From: Neorhodopirellula pilleata
GTDB lineage: Bacteria; Planctomycetota; Planctomycetia; Pirellulales; Pirellulaceae
Reading direction: 5' to 3'
NCBI RefSeq assembly: GCF_007859915.1
Contig: NZ_SJPM01000027.1
Span: forward strand, 1-38,021
Length of the DNA: 38,021 nt
In this document: positions 27,343 through 36,392 of the stretch, in pieces
Numbering within the stretch: the stretch's first letter is position 1
How the letters are laid out: every line of letters starts with the position of its first letter
The notes under the pieces: generated by a model
What the model saw: only the letters and a program-made list of their open reading frames with translations
Database searches by the model: none
Told to the model about the DNA's origin: nothing
Translations under genes and position numbers: made by a program

Positions 27343-27477
27343 GATTTCCGCATCATTGCCGAGAGCCCGCTCGGACAACGTTGCCACGCCTCACCCGCAG
27401 TCAGCAACGGGCAGATCTTCATTCGTGGGGAAACCGATCTGTTTTGCATCGCCGATCAGGCTGATTTGCCCGAGTGA
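27343..27477 (+). pseudogene. 3' remnant of a PQQ-type beta-propeller gene
   Basis: The 44 codons before the TGA at 27475 read DFRIIAESPLGQRCHASPAV, then SNGQIFIRGETDLFCIADQ and a short tail. This is the typical last blade of planctomycete PQQ-binding-like propeller proteins (ASPAVxxGxIxxRxExxLxCI). The frame is closed at 27283 and the intervening codons do not fit the family, so the rest of the gene is missing. It sits between two intact plus-strand genes and probably marks a deletion or insertion scar. Confidence 0.65.
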
Positions 27478-27594
27478 TTGGGGCAGTTTCCCATCCGAGT
27501 TTTCGCGATCGATCGGCGTCGGCGGACCGCAACACGCGTGACATACGTCAGGGTATCATCAAACGGTTGCTCATTCCCCGTACATGGTGCCAGT

Positions 27595-29031
27595 ATGAAA
27601 AATTTGATTGCGATTGCTTTCTTGGTCATGGTCCTTTCGCAGCCTCAGAAAATGGTGCAGGCGGATGCCCCCAAGCTGCGCGCCGGAGCTTCGGTTGTTG
27701 ACATCACGCCAACGGTCTTTCCGGTGAACATGCCCGGCGGCTTCAACGAGAACCCAGCGACTTCCGCTCATGATCCGCTCAGCTCACGCGCCCTCGTACT
27801 CGACGATGGTTCCACGACCATCGCCATGGTCGTGGTTGATTCACTGGGCGTGGACCCTGATGTGATCGAAGAGGCCAAGAAGTCCGCCGCTGGCCAAACC
27901 GGCATTCCGATCGAGAACATGATGGTCTGTTCGACCCACTCTCATTCATGTCCTCCGTCCAATGCAACGAGTGGTCGTCCGGGCGATGTCGCCTATCGGG
28001 CGACCATTCTCAGTGGAATCGCTGAGTCGATCGTACGCGCTCAACAATCGCTGGAATCGGCATCCTTCGGATCAAACCAGCACGCCTTACCCGACGAAGT
28101 CTTCAACCGACGCTGGTACCTCAAACCGGGAAAAATGCCGCTCAATCCGTTCGGCGGCCTCGACCAAGTCAAGATGAATCCTGGGCAAAGCAGTGATGTC
28201 CTTGATCGGCCGGCGGGACCAACCGATCCCGATGTTCAGATCATTTCAATCGTCGATGATCGGAAACGCCCGATGGCCATGTTCGCAAACTATGCGCTGC
28301 ACTACGTCGGCGGTATTCCTTCGGGACAGGTTTCGTCAGACTATTTTGGCGAGTTCGCCCGATTGATGCCGAGCCGGATGCGGGGACGTGGTGACTTCGT
28401 CGCGATGATGTCCAATGGAGCTTCGGGCGACATCAACAACATTCCGTTCGGCGTCACTCGACCGCCACGAGAACCGTTCGAACAAGTCCGGATCGTGGCG
28501 AGGAAAGCCGCCGACGCTGCCTGGTTTGCATACAACAAGATTGATTCACATCGTGCCGACGTGTCGTTGGGAATGCGAGAACGAGAAGTCACACTGGCAT
28601 ATCGCAAACCCACGCCCGATCAACTCGAGGCTGCCGAGAAAGTGTTGGCCATCACTTCGGAACGCGAACGCGCTGCCTTGCCACGTCTGGCCGAAGCCTA
28701 CGCCCGACGCACGATCAGCGCCGCCGAGCGGCCTGATCATGTGACGGTCAAAGTTCAAGCGATCCGAATCGGCGATTTGGCCATCTGCGGTTTCCCCTTC
28801 GAAACGCTCGTTGAAATTGGCATGGAGCTTCGACAAGTCAGCCCCTTTTCTCAAACGATCGTGGTTGGACTCGCCAACGGACGCCACGGCTACCTCCCGC
28901 CGCCTCGGCAACATCGACTAGGAGGCTATGAAACTTGGTTGGGCACGAACCATGTCCAAATCGATGCTTCGGATATCCTTTCGGGAAACCTTCGCGAAAT
29001 GCTGGACGAACTTCACGCAGAAACAAAATGA
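27595..29031 (+). CDS. Neutral/alkaline ceramidase-type exported hydrolase
   Basis: 478 residues from the ATG at 27595, chosen because it starts a signal peptide (NLIAIAFLVMVLSQPQKMVQ, cleavage near VQA-DA); the open frame from 27478 adds non-signal residues. The N-terminal domain of neutral/alkaline non-lysosomal ceramidase is visible: RAGASVVDITPTVFPVNMPG, SSRALVLDD, VCSTHSHSCP, ALHYVGG, MMSNGASGDINN. HSHS and the ALHY histidine would bind the catalytic zinc. True ceramidases are larger (about 650-750 residues) and have a C-terminal Ig-like domain that is absent here, so the substrate may be another amide or ester. No partner gene is coupled to it. A UUC-loop hairpin lies about 55 bp downstream. 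Confidence 0.85.
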   Translation: MKNLIAIAFLVMVLSQPQKMVQADAPKLRAGASVVDITPTVFPVNMPGGFNENPATSAHDPLSSRALVLDDGSTTIAMVVVDSLGVDPDVIEEAKKSAAGQTGIPIENMMVCSTHSHSCPPSNATSGRPGDVAYRATILSGIAESIVRAQQSLESASFGSNQHALPDEVFNRRWYLKPGKMPLNPFGGLDQVKMNPGQSSDVLDRPAGPTDPDVQIISIVDDRKRPMAMFANYALHYVGGIPSGQVSSDYFGEFARLMPSRMRGRGDFVAMMSNGASGDINNIPFGVTRPPREPFEQVRIVARKAADAAWFAYNKIDSHRADVSLGMREREVTLAYRKPTPDQLEAAEKVLAITSERERAALPRLAEAYARRTISAAERPDHVTVKVQAIRIGDLAICGFPFETLVEIGMELRQVSPFSQTIVVGLANGRHGYLPPPRQHRLGGYETWLGTNHVQIDASDILSGNLREMLDELHAETK

Positions 29032-29085
29032 ACTACTTCATTTGTCAGAAACAAATCATGCAAAAACGAGTTTGATCAAACGTCG

Positions 29086-29100
29086 CAGCCCTTCGGGCTG
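29086..29100 (+). terminator. Hairpin downstream of the ceramidase-type gene
   Basis: CAGCCC-TTC-GGGCTG forms a compact stem-loop 54 bp after the stop. It is not followed directly by a T-run (one comes at 29130-29144), so termination is possible but unproven. Its right edge is also the start of repeat E7. Confidence 0.35.
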
Positions 29101-29513
29101 GGCTGTTCAAAATTCGGTGATGACTCGTTGTTTTTCTTTTTTTTCTCAGCAGTTTCTTGTCCACCTGTCACCTCTCCAGAACGCAGGAGACTGCTGATTT
29201 AATTGAAAACACCGACGGAAGATCAGCCGTTTGGGCGTTAGCCCCGGTTCTGCGATGCCGAAACCGTGGCTAACGCCAAAACGGCTAATTAAATCAGCAG
29301 TCTCCGCAGTTTGGGGGAGGTCGAGCGACGACGTTCAGGAGTCCGCGAGGGAGGGGGCAAGGGCGTTGTTTGATTGGATCGGCTTGGTTTGCCCTGGGGA
29401 TGCCCCCTCCCGGATCTTGCTTCGCTCGATCCGACCTCCCCCAGCTTCGCTGGGAGAGGTGACAGGAAGTTGCGGAGAACGAAAATGTCGCAATGCCAAA
29501 TTTTGAACAGCCC
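29100..29513. repeat. Multi-layer nested palindromic element E7 (414 bp)
   Basis: Layers from outside in: GGGCTGTTCAAAATT (29100-29114) with 29499-29513; CCTGTCACCTCTCC (29164-29177) with 29453-29466. Inside the second layer two palindromes lie side by side. One has perfect 19-bp arms at 29186-29204 and 29287-29305 and contains the gcgttagcc module (29224-29250 / 29261-29288). The other has arms 29313-29327 and 29423-29442 (gggggaggtcgagcg) and encloses a G-rich/C-rich pair (29348-29364 / 29391-29411). It lies in a convergent gap. No coding potential is seen. Confidence 0.88.
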
Positions 29514-29515
29514 AA

Positions 29516-29725
29516 CGTCAGCCCCGGTTGGCGTCCGGTTAACCGCCGCTAACGCGGTACGGCTAATTAAATCAACAGCCCGCTAGCGGGCTGTTGATTT
29601 AGTCGTTTAACGGCAAGCCGCAGGCGATAGAGCTTGAGAACGCAGACGCCTGCGGCTTGCCGTTAAACGAAAACGCCCAATCGTGCACTAAATCAACAGC
29701 CCGCTAGCGCGTTCGGCTCACCCTA
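29516..29725. repeat. Nested palindromic element E8
   Basis: Half of the gttaaccgcc/gctaacgcgg module (29521-29569) is followed by the 26-bp palindrome at 29572-29597 (centre gctagc). The 22-bp shell arms 29581-29602 and 29688-29709 are perfectly complementary and enclose the 23-bp-arm module 29604-29626 / 29647-29669 shared with E3 and E4. The right flank gttcggctcaccctaaaac matches the flanks of E1 and E2. Together with E7 it fills the 759-bp convergent gap. Confidence 0.88.
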
Positions 29726-29790
29726 AAACGAGACTTTGACTCAACACCAAAGAAGAAAGGTGAGGTTCAAACGAAACGTTCGCTGTCCTA

Positions 29791-31476
29791 CTAAAAGAAC
29801 TTGGCCAACGTTTCCGGTTTGGGTTTGGGCGTGAACAAAGAAACGACGACGGTCGTGACGAGGCAACTCAGTACCATCACGAGCACGGGCATGATTTCGT
29901 ATTGTTCACCGGACCATTCCCAGTAGTAGTGGAACTCTCGCAATCCCTTCGGTGCGTTGAGGCCGTGATAGAACAGAATGCTCCAACTTGTGATCGCCGC
30001 AAAGATTCCGCTGATCGCGCCTGCGGCGGTCAGGCCTCGCCAGTACAACGCCAAGAACACGACCGGAAACAACGCACTGAAGCCACTGAAACACCAAACG
30101 CCGAGTGCAAACACACTCGTCGGATTCCCGAGGCTGAGCAGATACGTGACAGCCACGATGCCGATGATGAACATCCGTGTCGTGAAAACCTGTTGAGAAT
30201 CGCTGACGTTCTCGACGCCTTTGTAGTGCGTGTAGATGTCGTTGCTGAAGATCGTTCCGATGCACAAGAACTGACTGTCCAAACTCGACATGATCGCCGC
30301 CAGGATTCCCGCCGCCAACAAACCTCCTAAGATCGGGCCGGTCTGTGTCTTAACCAAGAACGGCAAAACCGCATTGGCGTTGACGATCTGAGTACCCGGG
30401 ATCAGCGGAAGCCGCGGTGGGGCAAGTGACCCGGTGGCCCAAACGCCGACCAAGACACAAGGCACCCACACGATCATGATAAAAATTGGATGGCAAACGA
30501 CGGGCAGCTTAAATGAATTGGCACTCTTGGCAGTCATCCAGTGCTGGAACAGGTGCGGGAACATGCCCACCGAGAGTGGAATCAGGAGGTAGGTGAAGAA
30601 CAACGATTTGCTCATTTCTGAACGCGTCGCCCGGTTCTCCGGGATGGACTCGCCGAGGACTCGCAAGTTCGCCATCAATCCTTCTTGTCCGCCCAGTTTG
30701 TTAGCGATCATCACGAACGTGACCACACCGAGAACCATGAACACGAGCGTCTGAAACGTATTCGCCCAAGTCGTACCGCGCATCCCGCCCATGAAGACAT
30801 ACACGAGCACGACAAAGCAGATCATCAAGGACCCGAGCCAGGGCGGAATGCCGCCGTGCAAACCCCGATTGGGCGTACCATCGGCGGTCAACACGGGGAA
30901 CCATTCGGGCGACAATCCGGCTGTCAGCGTTTGCACCACCGTACCGCCGCCGATCACGCCGACGAGCAAGTACGGAATCACCAAACCGACCAAGATCGGG
31001 AACAACAACAGTCCAATGAAGTCGCTTTCGAGACGGTCGCGGAAGAACTCGATTTGGGTGGTGTAACCTCGCGTGCGAGCCAATTTCCAGACCCGGACGC
31101 CGATCACGAAGAAACACAACGAGTGGATAATCCCGCTGCTGCTTGCCAACATTCCGTAAACACCAACGCCTTCTTTAAAGGCTTCGCCACTACTGCCGAC
31201 CAACGCGAACGCGGTCATCGTCGTTCCGAAGATACTCATCAACAACAAGAACGGCCCGATCGAATGGCTGGCGACTTGATAGTCCGCTTTGGTGCCGCTG
31301 AACAACCGACTCGAAAAAATCCCGAGGGCCAACAGCAAAGCGAGATACACCAAAATGATCAAAAATTGCGGCAAACCGGGGTGTGTCAACCACGATCCGT
31401 CACCACCGGCGGGAGCCGCTTGGGCGATGATTTCGAACGCGAAGCCGTCGCGAAAAAGGGTGTTCCAGGCGATCAT
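29791..31476 (-). CDS. Sodium:solute symporter (SSS family)
   Basis: 561 residues with about 13 hydrophobic segments. Family features include LLALGIFSSRLFSGTKADYQ, SIFGTTMTAFALVGSSGEAF, YVFMGGMRGTTWANTFQTL and ILAAIMSSLDSQFLCIGTIF, the last being the region that carries the Na+-site serines. It would import a small solute with sodium across the inner membrane; the substrate (an organic acid, amino acid or sugar) cannot be told. Its ATG overlaps the stop of the DUF3311 gene (ATGA at 31473-31476), a pairing known for symporters with a small membrane partner. Confidence 0.92.
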   Translation of the reverse strand: MIAWNTLFRDGFAFEIIAQAAPAGGDGSWLTHPGLPQFLIILVYLALLLALGIFSSRLFSGTKADYQVASHSIGPFLLLMSIFGTTMTAFALVGSSGEAFKEGVGVYGMLASSSGIIHSLCFFVIGVRVWKLARTRGYTTQIEFFRDRLESDFIGLLLFPILVGLVIPYLLVGVIGGGTVVQTLTAGLSPEWFPVLTADGTPNRGLHGGIPPWLGSLMICFVVLVYVFMGGMRGTTWANTFQTLVFMVLGVVTFVMIANKLGGQEGLMANLRVLGESIPENRATRSEMSKSLFFTYLLIPLSVGMFPHLFQHWMTAKSANSFKLPVVCHPIFIMIVWVPCVLVGVWATGSLAPPRLPLIPGTQIVNANAVLPFLVKTQTGPILGGLLAAGILAAIMSSLDSQFLCIGTIFSNDIYTHYKGVENVSDSQQVFTTRMFIIGIVAVTYLLSLGNPTSVFALGVWCFSGFSALFPVVFLALYWRGLTAAGAISGIFAAITSWSILFYHGLNAPKGLREFHYYWEWSGEQYEIMPVLVMVLSCLVTTVVVSLFTPKPKPETLAKFF

Positions 31477-31796
31477 GACGACACCTCCGATTCGTTCCTC
31501 ATCGAGGGCTTGGTGGTCGATGAACCAGCCGGTACGTCCAGCGGTGTGTCAAGCGGCCAAGCGAACCTCGTCGCCAAAAACCACGTCAATGAGGCACCGA
31601 TCGAGATACACGCGTGCCAAAACAATCCGATCGGAATGAACCCGAACACCAAACGTCCGTCCAGCCAAAACCAGTTGTCTTGATGCAGAACGAGCAGGAG
31701 CACAACGAGAAAAACAATCGCCCAGGGACCTAAACTCGATCGTTGAGTTTGGCCTGGCGATGGATCAGGTGGGACAGAGCCGTGAGTTTCAGTCAT
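31473..31796 (-). CDS. DUF3311 small membrane protein, symporter partner
   Basis: 107 residues with two membrane segments (WAIVFLVVLLLVLHQDNWFW and IGLFWHACISIGASLTWFLA). The pattern and position match DUF3311 proteins, which are usually encoded directly before an SSS symporter and may act as an accessory subunit; the pairing is known from gene neighbourhoods, while the role is inferred. The stop overlaps the symporter ATG by 4 bp. Confidence 0.85.
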   Translation of the reverse strand: MTETHGSVPPDPSPGQTQRSSLGPWAIVFLVVLLLVLHQDNWFWLDGRLVFGFIPIGLFWHACISIGASLTWFLATRFAWPLDTPLDVPAGSSTTKPSMRNESEVSS

Positions 31797-32273
31797 AGAT
31801 TTGGCGGGATTGGGGGAGGGGGATCAGAGAGGATCTGCACAATCGTGCGTGCAGTTTAATACGAATCCGGGGGCGACGATACGCAGGGTTTCAACTAGGA
31901 TCTCTAGGCGATTCTCAACGCGGCTACGCCGCAAACATAGAAGCCCGACGCGCAAGCGAGTGGAGTCGCTGGTATTGAAGAGTTTGGCACGAATTCCCTC
32001 GCTCGCGCGTTTTGAAGTTGCGCTTTTGCCTGTGGCATTGGTTTATCGTAACCCGACGCGTAAGCGAGGGATGAGTCAATATCAATTATCCCTCGCTTAC
32101 GCAGCGGGTTACGAAAAAAGCGCAACTTCAAAACTCGCGCGTCGGGCTTGTATCAATTGCTGTGAAAAAAAACACCAAAAGCGGCGATAACCGATGCAGA
32201 AACCCAGGCGAACGCGTCAACCTCCACTCCTTCTTCCTCCGTACTTCACCAGAGCCCGCGAGCTGACATCTTG
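31797..32273. other. Divergent intergenic region dominated by repeat E5
   Basis: The 477 bp between the divergent DUF3311 and SLC13 genes must contain both promoters. About 280 bp are repeat E5; the remaining 120 bp (31797-31918) next to DUF3311 and 77 bp next to SLC13 show no recognisable boxes. No gene is apparent. Confidence 0.55.
31919..32196. repeat. Nested palindromic element E5
   Basis: This is the same family as E4: left flank gcggctacgccgcaaaca, shell AAGCCCGACGCGC (31941-31953) with its complement near 32138-32150, then the cgcgcgttttgaagttgcgc arm (about 32004-32025) with its complement at about 32117-32138, and inside it the gtaacccgacgcgtaagcgaggg palindrome (about 32048-32071 / 32088-32112). 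The right flank gcggcgataaccgatg (32181-32196) matches E4's gcggcgatatctgatg. The E3-type module present in E4 is absent here. Confidence 0.88.
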
Positions 32274-34094
32274 ATGATTAGTCTGATCATTCCCGCAACT
32301 TGGCCGATGTGGTTGACGCTCGCCGTTGCCTGCGGCTTGTTGCTCGGACTCGCTTTTCGCGTTGCCGCGACGGATTTGTTGGTGCTTTCAAGTCTCGCGA
32401 TTTTAGTCCTGGTGCAAGACTTGACGGGCAACCCGAGTTTACCCACACCGCTTGATGCCGCCGCAGGGTTTGGCAACAAAGGGTTGGTGACGATCGCATT
32501 GCTATTCGCCGTGGTGACGGGCCTCGAGATGACCGGCGGGACGGAACTTGCCACCGGCTGGTTGCTCGGAGGTGCCAAGGGGCTCCGCAGTGCGCTGATT
32601 CGGATGCTGATTCCCGTCGCGGCTCTGAGCGGTTTCTTGAACAACACACCGGTGGTGGCGGCGTTGCTGCCCGTCGTTCATGACTTGGCCAAACGCATCA
32701 ATGTCAGCCCATCGAGGTTGTTGTTGCCGTTGTCGTATGCGGCGATCTTAGGCGGGATGTGTACGTTGATGGGCACGAGTACCAACTTGCTAGTGCGAGA
32801 TCTGTACATCGGCAAACAACACGAGTTCGGAGAATTGTGGTTCTTTGCTCCTGCAATTGCGGGCATTCCCGCCACGGTGCTGGGATTGGCATATATGATC
32901 TTTGCGTCGAAGTGGTTGTTGCCTGAACGCAAGCCCGCGGTCAGTGTTTCCGATGATCCGCAAAAGTACACCGTTGAAATGCAGGTCGATCCGACCGGTC
33001 CCATGGTCGGTCGCACGATCCAACAAGCGGGACTGCGGGCCTTGCCAGGTTTATACGTTGCCGAAATCCAGCGTGCCGACGGCCGGATCGAGCCCGCCAA
33101 ACCTGATCAACGGATCTATGGTGACGACATATTGATTTTGGTCGGAGCTCTCGATAGCGTCGTCGACCTCCGCAAACTTCGTGGCTTGATCACGCCTGAC
33201 GATCAAACCCGAAAACTCGAGGTGCCGGCGTGGCGACGAACCTTGGTCGAAGCGGTCGTCAGTCCACGCTGCTCGCTGATCGGCAAGACCATCCGCGAAG
33301 GCAAGTTTCGATCCAATTACAACGCCGCCGTTGTCGCCGTCGCGCGTGGTGGCAGCCGATTGCAGGGAAAGATCGGCGACGTCCGCATCCGTCCCGGTGA
33401 CGTGTTGTTACTGGAGGCGTCGCCATCTTTCCTGCACCGGCAACGCGGACTGAGTGATTTCTATCTGGTCAGCACGGTCGAACGAGGCGAAGTCCGGCGG
33501 CATGAAAAGGCGGGCATCGCGATCGCGATCACGCTCGCGATGGTCACATGTGCGGCGCTTGACATCGTTTCCATCTTGACGGCCGCATTGGTCGCCTGCA
33601 TCGCCATGATCGCGTTTCGTTGCTGCACGACAGGCGAAGCCCGTCGCAGTTTAGATTGGTCCGTACTGATCGTGATCGGTGCTGCGATTGGAATCGGAAA
33701 TGCGATGAATCAAAGCGGCGCGGCCGGAGCGATCGCCGGAGTATTATTGGCATCCGCATCGTCAAGTCCGTTAGGCACTTTGGCGGCCGTCTTCATCGCC
33801 ACCGTCATCTGTACCGAACTGGTGACCAATAGTGCCGCCGCTGCGATCATGTTCCCCATCGCTTGGTCGGCCGCGATGGGATTGGGTATGTCGCCGGAGC
33901 CTTTCGTAGTCGCGATCATGATCGCGGCCTCGGCCAGCTTCATGACGCCATTCGGATACCAAACCAACACCATGGTTTATGGCGTCGGCGGTTACGAATT
34001 GCGAGACTATGTCGTGTTCGGTTTTCCACTCAGTCTGCTCGTTTTTGCAACGTCGATGGTGACGTTGTCTTGGTACTACGGGATCGGGTTCTGA
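32274..34094 (+). CDS. SLC13/DASS-type permease with two RCK_C (TrkA-C) domains
   Basis: 606 residues from the ATG at 32274 (a TTG sits directly before it at 32271). Membrane half 1 shows SGFLNNTPVVAALLPVVHDL and GGMCTLMGTSTNLLVRDLYI, the SNT-type substrate/sodium site. Two cytoplasmic RCK_C domains follow at about 222-300 and 318-398 (MVGRTIQQAGLRALPGLYVA; LIGKTIREGKFRSNYNAAVV). Membrane half 2 ends with CTELVTNSAAAAIMFPIAW and ASFMTPFGYQTNTMVYGVGG. This is the layout of the large SLC13-like transporters (CitT/YbhI/SAC1-like), which move sulfate, dicarboxylates or related anions; the substrate is unresolved. It stands alone and is convergent with opgG. Confidence 0.9.
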   Translation: MISLIIPATWPMWLTLAVACGLLLGLAFRVAATDLLVLSSLAILVLVQDLTGNPSLPTPLDAAAGFGNKGLVTIALLFAVVTGLEMTGGTELATGWLLGGAKGLRSALIRMLIPVAALSGFLNNTPVVAALLPVVHDLAKRINVSPSRLLLPLSYAAILGGMCTLMGTSTNLLVRDLYIGKQHEFGELWFFAPAIAGIPATVLGLAYMIFASKWLLPERKPAVSVSDDPQKYTVEMQVDPTGPMVGRTIQQAGLRALPGLYVAEIQRADGRIEPAKPDQRIYGDDILILVGALDSVVDLRKLRGLITPDDQTRKLEVPAWRRTLVEAVVSPRCSLIGKTIREGKFRSNYNAAVVAVARGGSRLQGKIGDVRIRPGDVLLLEASPSFLHRQRGLSDFYLVSTVERGEVRRHEKAGIAIAITLAMVTCAALDIVSILTAALVACIAMIAFRCCTTGEARRSLDWSVLIVIGAAIGIGNAMNQSGAAGAIAGVLLASASSSPLGTLAAVFIATVICTELVTNSAAAAIMFPIAWSAAMGLGMSPEPFVVAIMIAASASFMTPFGYQTNTMVYGVGGYELRDYVVFGFPLSLLVFATSMVTLSWYYGIGF

Positions 34095-34376
34095 ACCGGA
34101 TGATGTGTAGCCCAGCGAGTGGGTCAGTAGAAAACGCTATGTCAGCGACTCTCGGAATTGCCGAATCAAGGTCGTTTCGCCAACTTGATAACGTTGCTTG
34201 AGAACGTGGTCGACCATCGTTGCGGTTAACCCGGGAAGCTGGCGACTTTGTGGAAGGGTGCGATCCCTACTTGGCGACATAAATGATACCCGATCGGTGG
34301 CGGAAAGTCACCGTTATGAATCAATCAACAGCGTCAATGGCGGGCGGAGCTTAAACCCGGTTGGCAATTTCGGGCA

Positions 34377-36041
34377 CTACTCTTTCCGCGTGTAAACCGA
34401 CGGATAAACGAATGTCGGCTGTTCGTGCGGACATAGGTAGCGAAAGGTTTCCGAGATCGGCTGCGATTGCGAATCCAAGAGTGTCAGCTCCAGTTCGATC
34501 GGTGCCGCCTCGGTCGGAACGATCGTCAGATCAACCTGATAACCTGACTCGGTTCGATTGACGGATTGTTGCTTCACTTCGCCGCGAATCGTTTGGATCT
34601 TTGCTCTCGCTTCGTCCGATTCCGTCGGATCGGTCGCCACCACCTCGTCTTCGTCCTGATCGCCATCCTCAGCGACGTTGCAACGAAACGTGATTTCAAG
34701 ACGAATGCCCGAGTCGTTCGACCGGCGGTCCACGTCCAGACAATCGAACTTCGCGGTCAACTCGGGGCCCGATTCAAATACGGGCAGCTCCGCTTCATCG
34801 CGAAAGAAAAAAGTCTGGTAGTTCAGGTGCAGTGGTTGGTGAATATCCGTCGGTTCATCGGCAACGAAATACGCGCCGATGTTATCGATGCCTTCGTGAG
34901 CTCCTGGAATTTCGAGCAGTTCGATCCTGCCCTTACCGAAGTCCTTGATCGGGCGTACCCAAACGCTTGGACGATCGTGGTAGCGCGCGTTGTAATCGTC
35001 GTAGTGCAAGAAAATTCGGTCGCGCTGCAAAAGTCCGAAGCCCTGAAGTTCGTCGACTCGAATGCTTGATACCGATGGATAAGGCAGCCTCGCGAATGAT
35101 CGCCATTGCCATTGATCATCGGCGTGAATCAGCAAACCGTCGGCGTCGTGAACCGAAGGTCGAAGGTCCAGCGGAGGGCCCTCGAGCCCGTCGCCCCAAA
35201 TCCACATGCTTGTTAGAGGCGCGATCGCGAGTTTCGAAGGCGACTTTCGAAAGTACAAACTCGCCTTCACGTTCATCTTCGAAACCGTTTCACTGGGTCT
35301 GAAGTCGAATTGGTACGCCCCCGTGAGGCTGGGACTGTCCAATAATGCGAGGATGCGGATATCGCGATCTTTCGATGATGGTTCTACAACCCAAAACTTT
35401 CGAAAGTCGGGAAACTCTTCATCTTGATTCATCCCCACATCGACGGCCAACCCGCGAGCCGAAGTACCATAGACGGTTTGCCCGGTCCGAGCGCGAAAGT
35501 AGCTCGAACCGATGAACGTCAACAACTCCTGCGGGTCACCATCGGGTGAGAATCTGCCGGCGATTCGGATACCTGCAAAACCAACCGAATCGGGAATGGT
35601 CAAGGGCATCGCTTGATCGCCGAATCGAAACTGATCCGGCGAATACGTGACTTCGGTTACCTCAGGGTTGGTTTGGGGTTTCGGGTCGTTCGGAATTAAG
35701 TAGCAATCGATCCGGTCTTGCTGAACAAAACCACGATGAAAGAACTCCAGCCAAAACGGGTGATCGCCATCGGCCCAAATCGCCTTCTCGTGCTTGAAGT
35801 GAATCTTGCTGTACTGTTCGTACTCCATCTTCGCCAGCTCTCCGGCAAGAGGCGGTTCGCGACGGTAGTCCTGAGCGGCCAGGCGCTCTGCGAACGATTG
35901 CAGATCGGTGAAACTGCGGACATTCTTTTCCGCCGATCCGTTTTTGTCTTTGGAAATCGTTCGCTCCGCCCGTAGTGAGCCATCGAAGAGAATGCCGAGA
36001 GCACAGGCAAACACAAGGCGATGAATTCGATAGATGCGCAT
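34377..36041 (-). CDS. opgG: OpgG/MdoG-type periplasmic glucan protein (GH186 family)
   Basis: 554 residues with a signal peptide (HRLVFACALGILFDGSLRAE). Matches to the MdoG family run through the protein: SFTDLQSFAERLAAQDYR, FRFGDQAMPL, GFAGIRI, ELLTFIGSSYFRARTGQTVY, YGTSARGLAVDVG, FDFRPS and TSMWIWGD (aligned with TSMF-type motifs). OpgG/OpgD take part in making osmoregulated periplasmic glucans in proteobacteria, and the family is now classed as GH186 with beta-1,2-glucanase activity in some members. No opgH glucan synthase is nearby; instead the gene upstream encodes a GH144-type glucanase, so a degradative role fits better. The gap between the two is 351 bp, so cotranscription is possible but not certain. 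Confidence 0.88.
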   Translation of the reverse strand: MRIYRIHRLVFACALGILFDGSLRAERTISKDKNGSAEKNVRSFTDLQSFAERLAAQDYRREPPLAGELAKMEYEQYSKIHFKHEKAIWADGDHPFWLEFFHRGFVQQDRIDCYLIPNDPKPQTNPEVTEVTYSPDQFRFGDQAMPLTIPDSVGFAGIRIAGRFSPDGDPQELLTFIGSSYFRARTGQTVYGTSARGLAVDVGMNQDEEFPDFRKFWVVEPSSKDRDIRILALLDSPSLTGAYQFDFRPSETVSKMNVKASLYFRKSPSKLAIAPLTSMWIWGDGLEGPPLDLRPSVHDADGLLIHADDQWQWRSFARLPYPSVSSIRVDELQGFGLLQRDRIFLHYDDYNARYHDRPSVWVRPIKDFGKGRIELLEIPGAHEGIDNIGAYFVADEPTDIHQPLHLNYQTFFFRDEAELPVFESGPELTAKFDCLDVDRRSNDSGIRLEITFRCNVAEDGDQDEDEVVATDPTESDEARAKIQTIRGEVKQQSVNRTESGYQVDLTIVPTEAAPIELELTLLDSQSQPISETFRYLCPHEQPTFVYPSVYTRKE

Positions 36042-36392
36042 TGGGTGGGCGATTGAACCGGAGAAGAGAAGAGAAACTCACCGGTTCGACGTTCAAAGCA
36101 AATCTCGCGCCGTCCCAGCCGCCGTGGCGTCGACTTTCAGTCGACGTGGAGGCCGCCACCAACGCCCCGTGAGGCACCCGATGAGAACCCAATCATCGCA
36201 AGCCGAGTTCGCACGTAGCTTGCCAACCTCGGCTTCCTGCCAGACGAGCTGGCAGGGGAGCGATAAATGATGACTTGTGTAGGATAAAGAGGGCGAGAGC
36301 CTGGGAATCATTTTGATCAGCAGCCACGCTATCGCGTTGCGGTTGATTGGTTGGTTTATCTGGTAATGATCCCGATAGTCGACGCCATGAAT
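36042..36392 (-). other. Gap between glucanase and opgG genes with three hairpins
   Basis: In plus-strand order: CGTCGACT-TTC-AGTCGACG (36128-36146), AAGCCGAG with CTCGGCTT (36200-36207 / 36228-36235), and CCTGCCAG-ACGAG-CTGGCAGG (36236-36256). On the minus strand the last two come 130-190 bp after the glucanase stop. None is followed by a T-run. They may attenuate transcription or protect mRNA ends between the two genes. No gene is seen here. Confidence 0.55.

Noticed and set aside
30685..31683. 332-codon plus-strand open frame opposite the symporter gene
   Set aside because: It is exactly antisense to the clear SSS/DUF3311 genes, its His/Gln/Asp-rich composition is the mirror of a membrane protein, and it has no domain.
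31801..32190. 129-codon plus-strand open frame across repeat E5
   Set aside because: It is made almost wholly of repeat sequence; similar frames recur at E1 and E4 because the repeat itself is free of stops in that frame.
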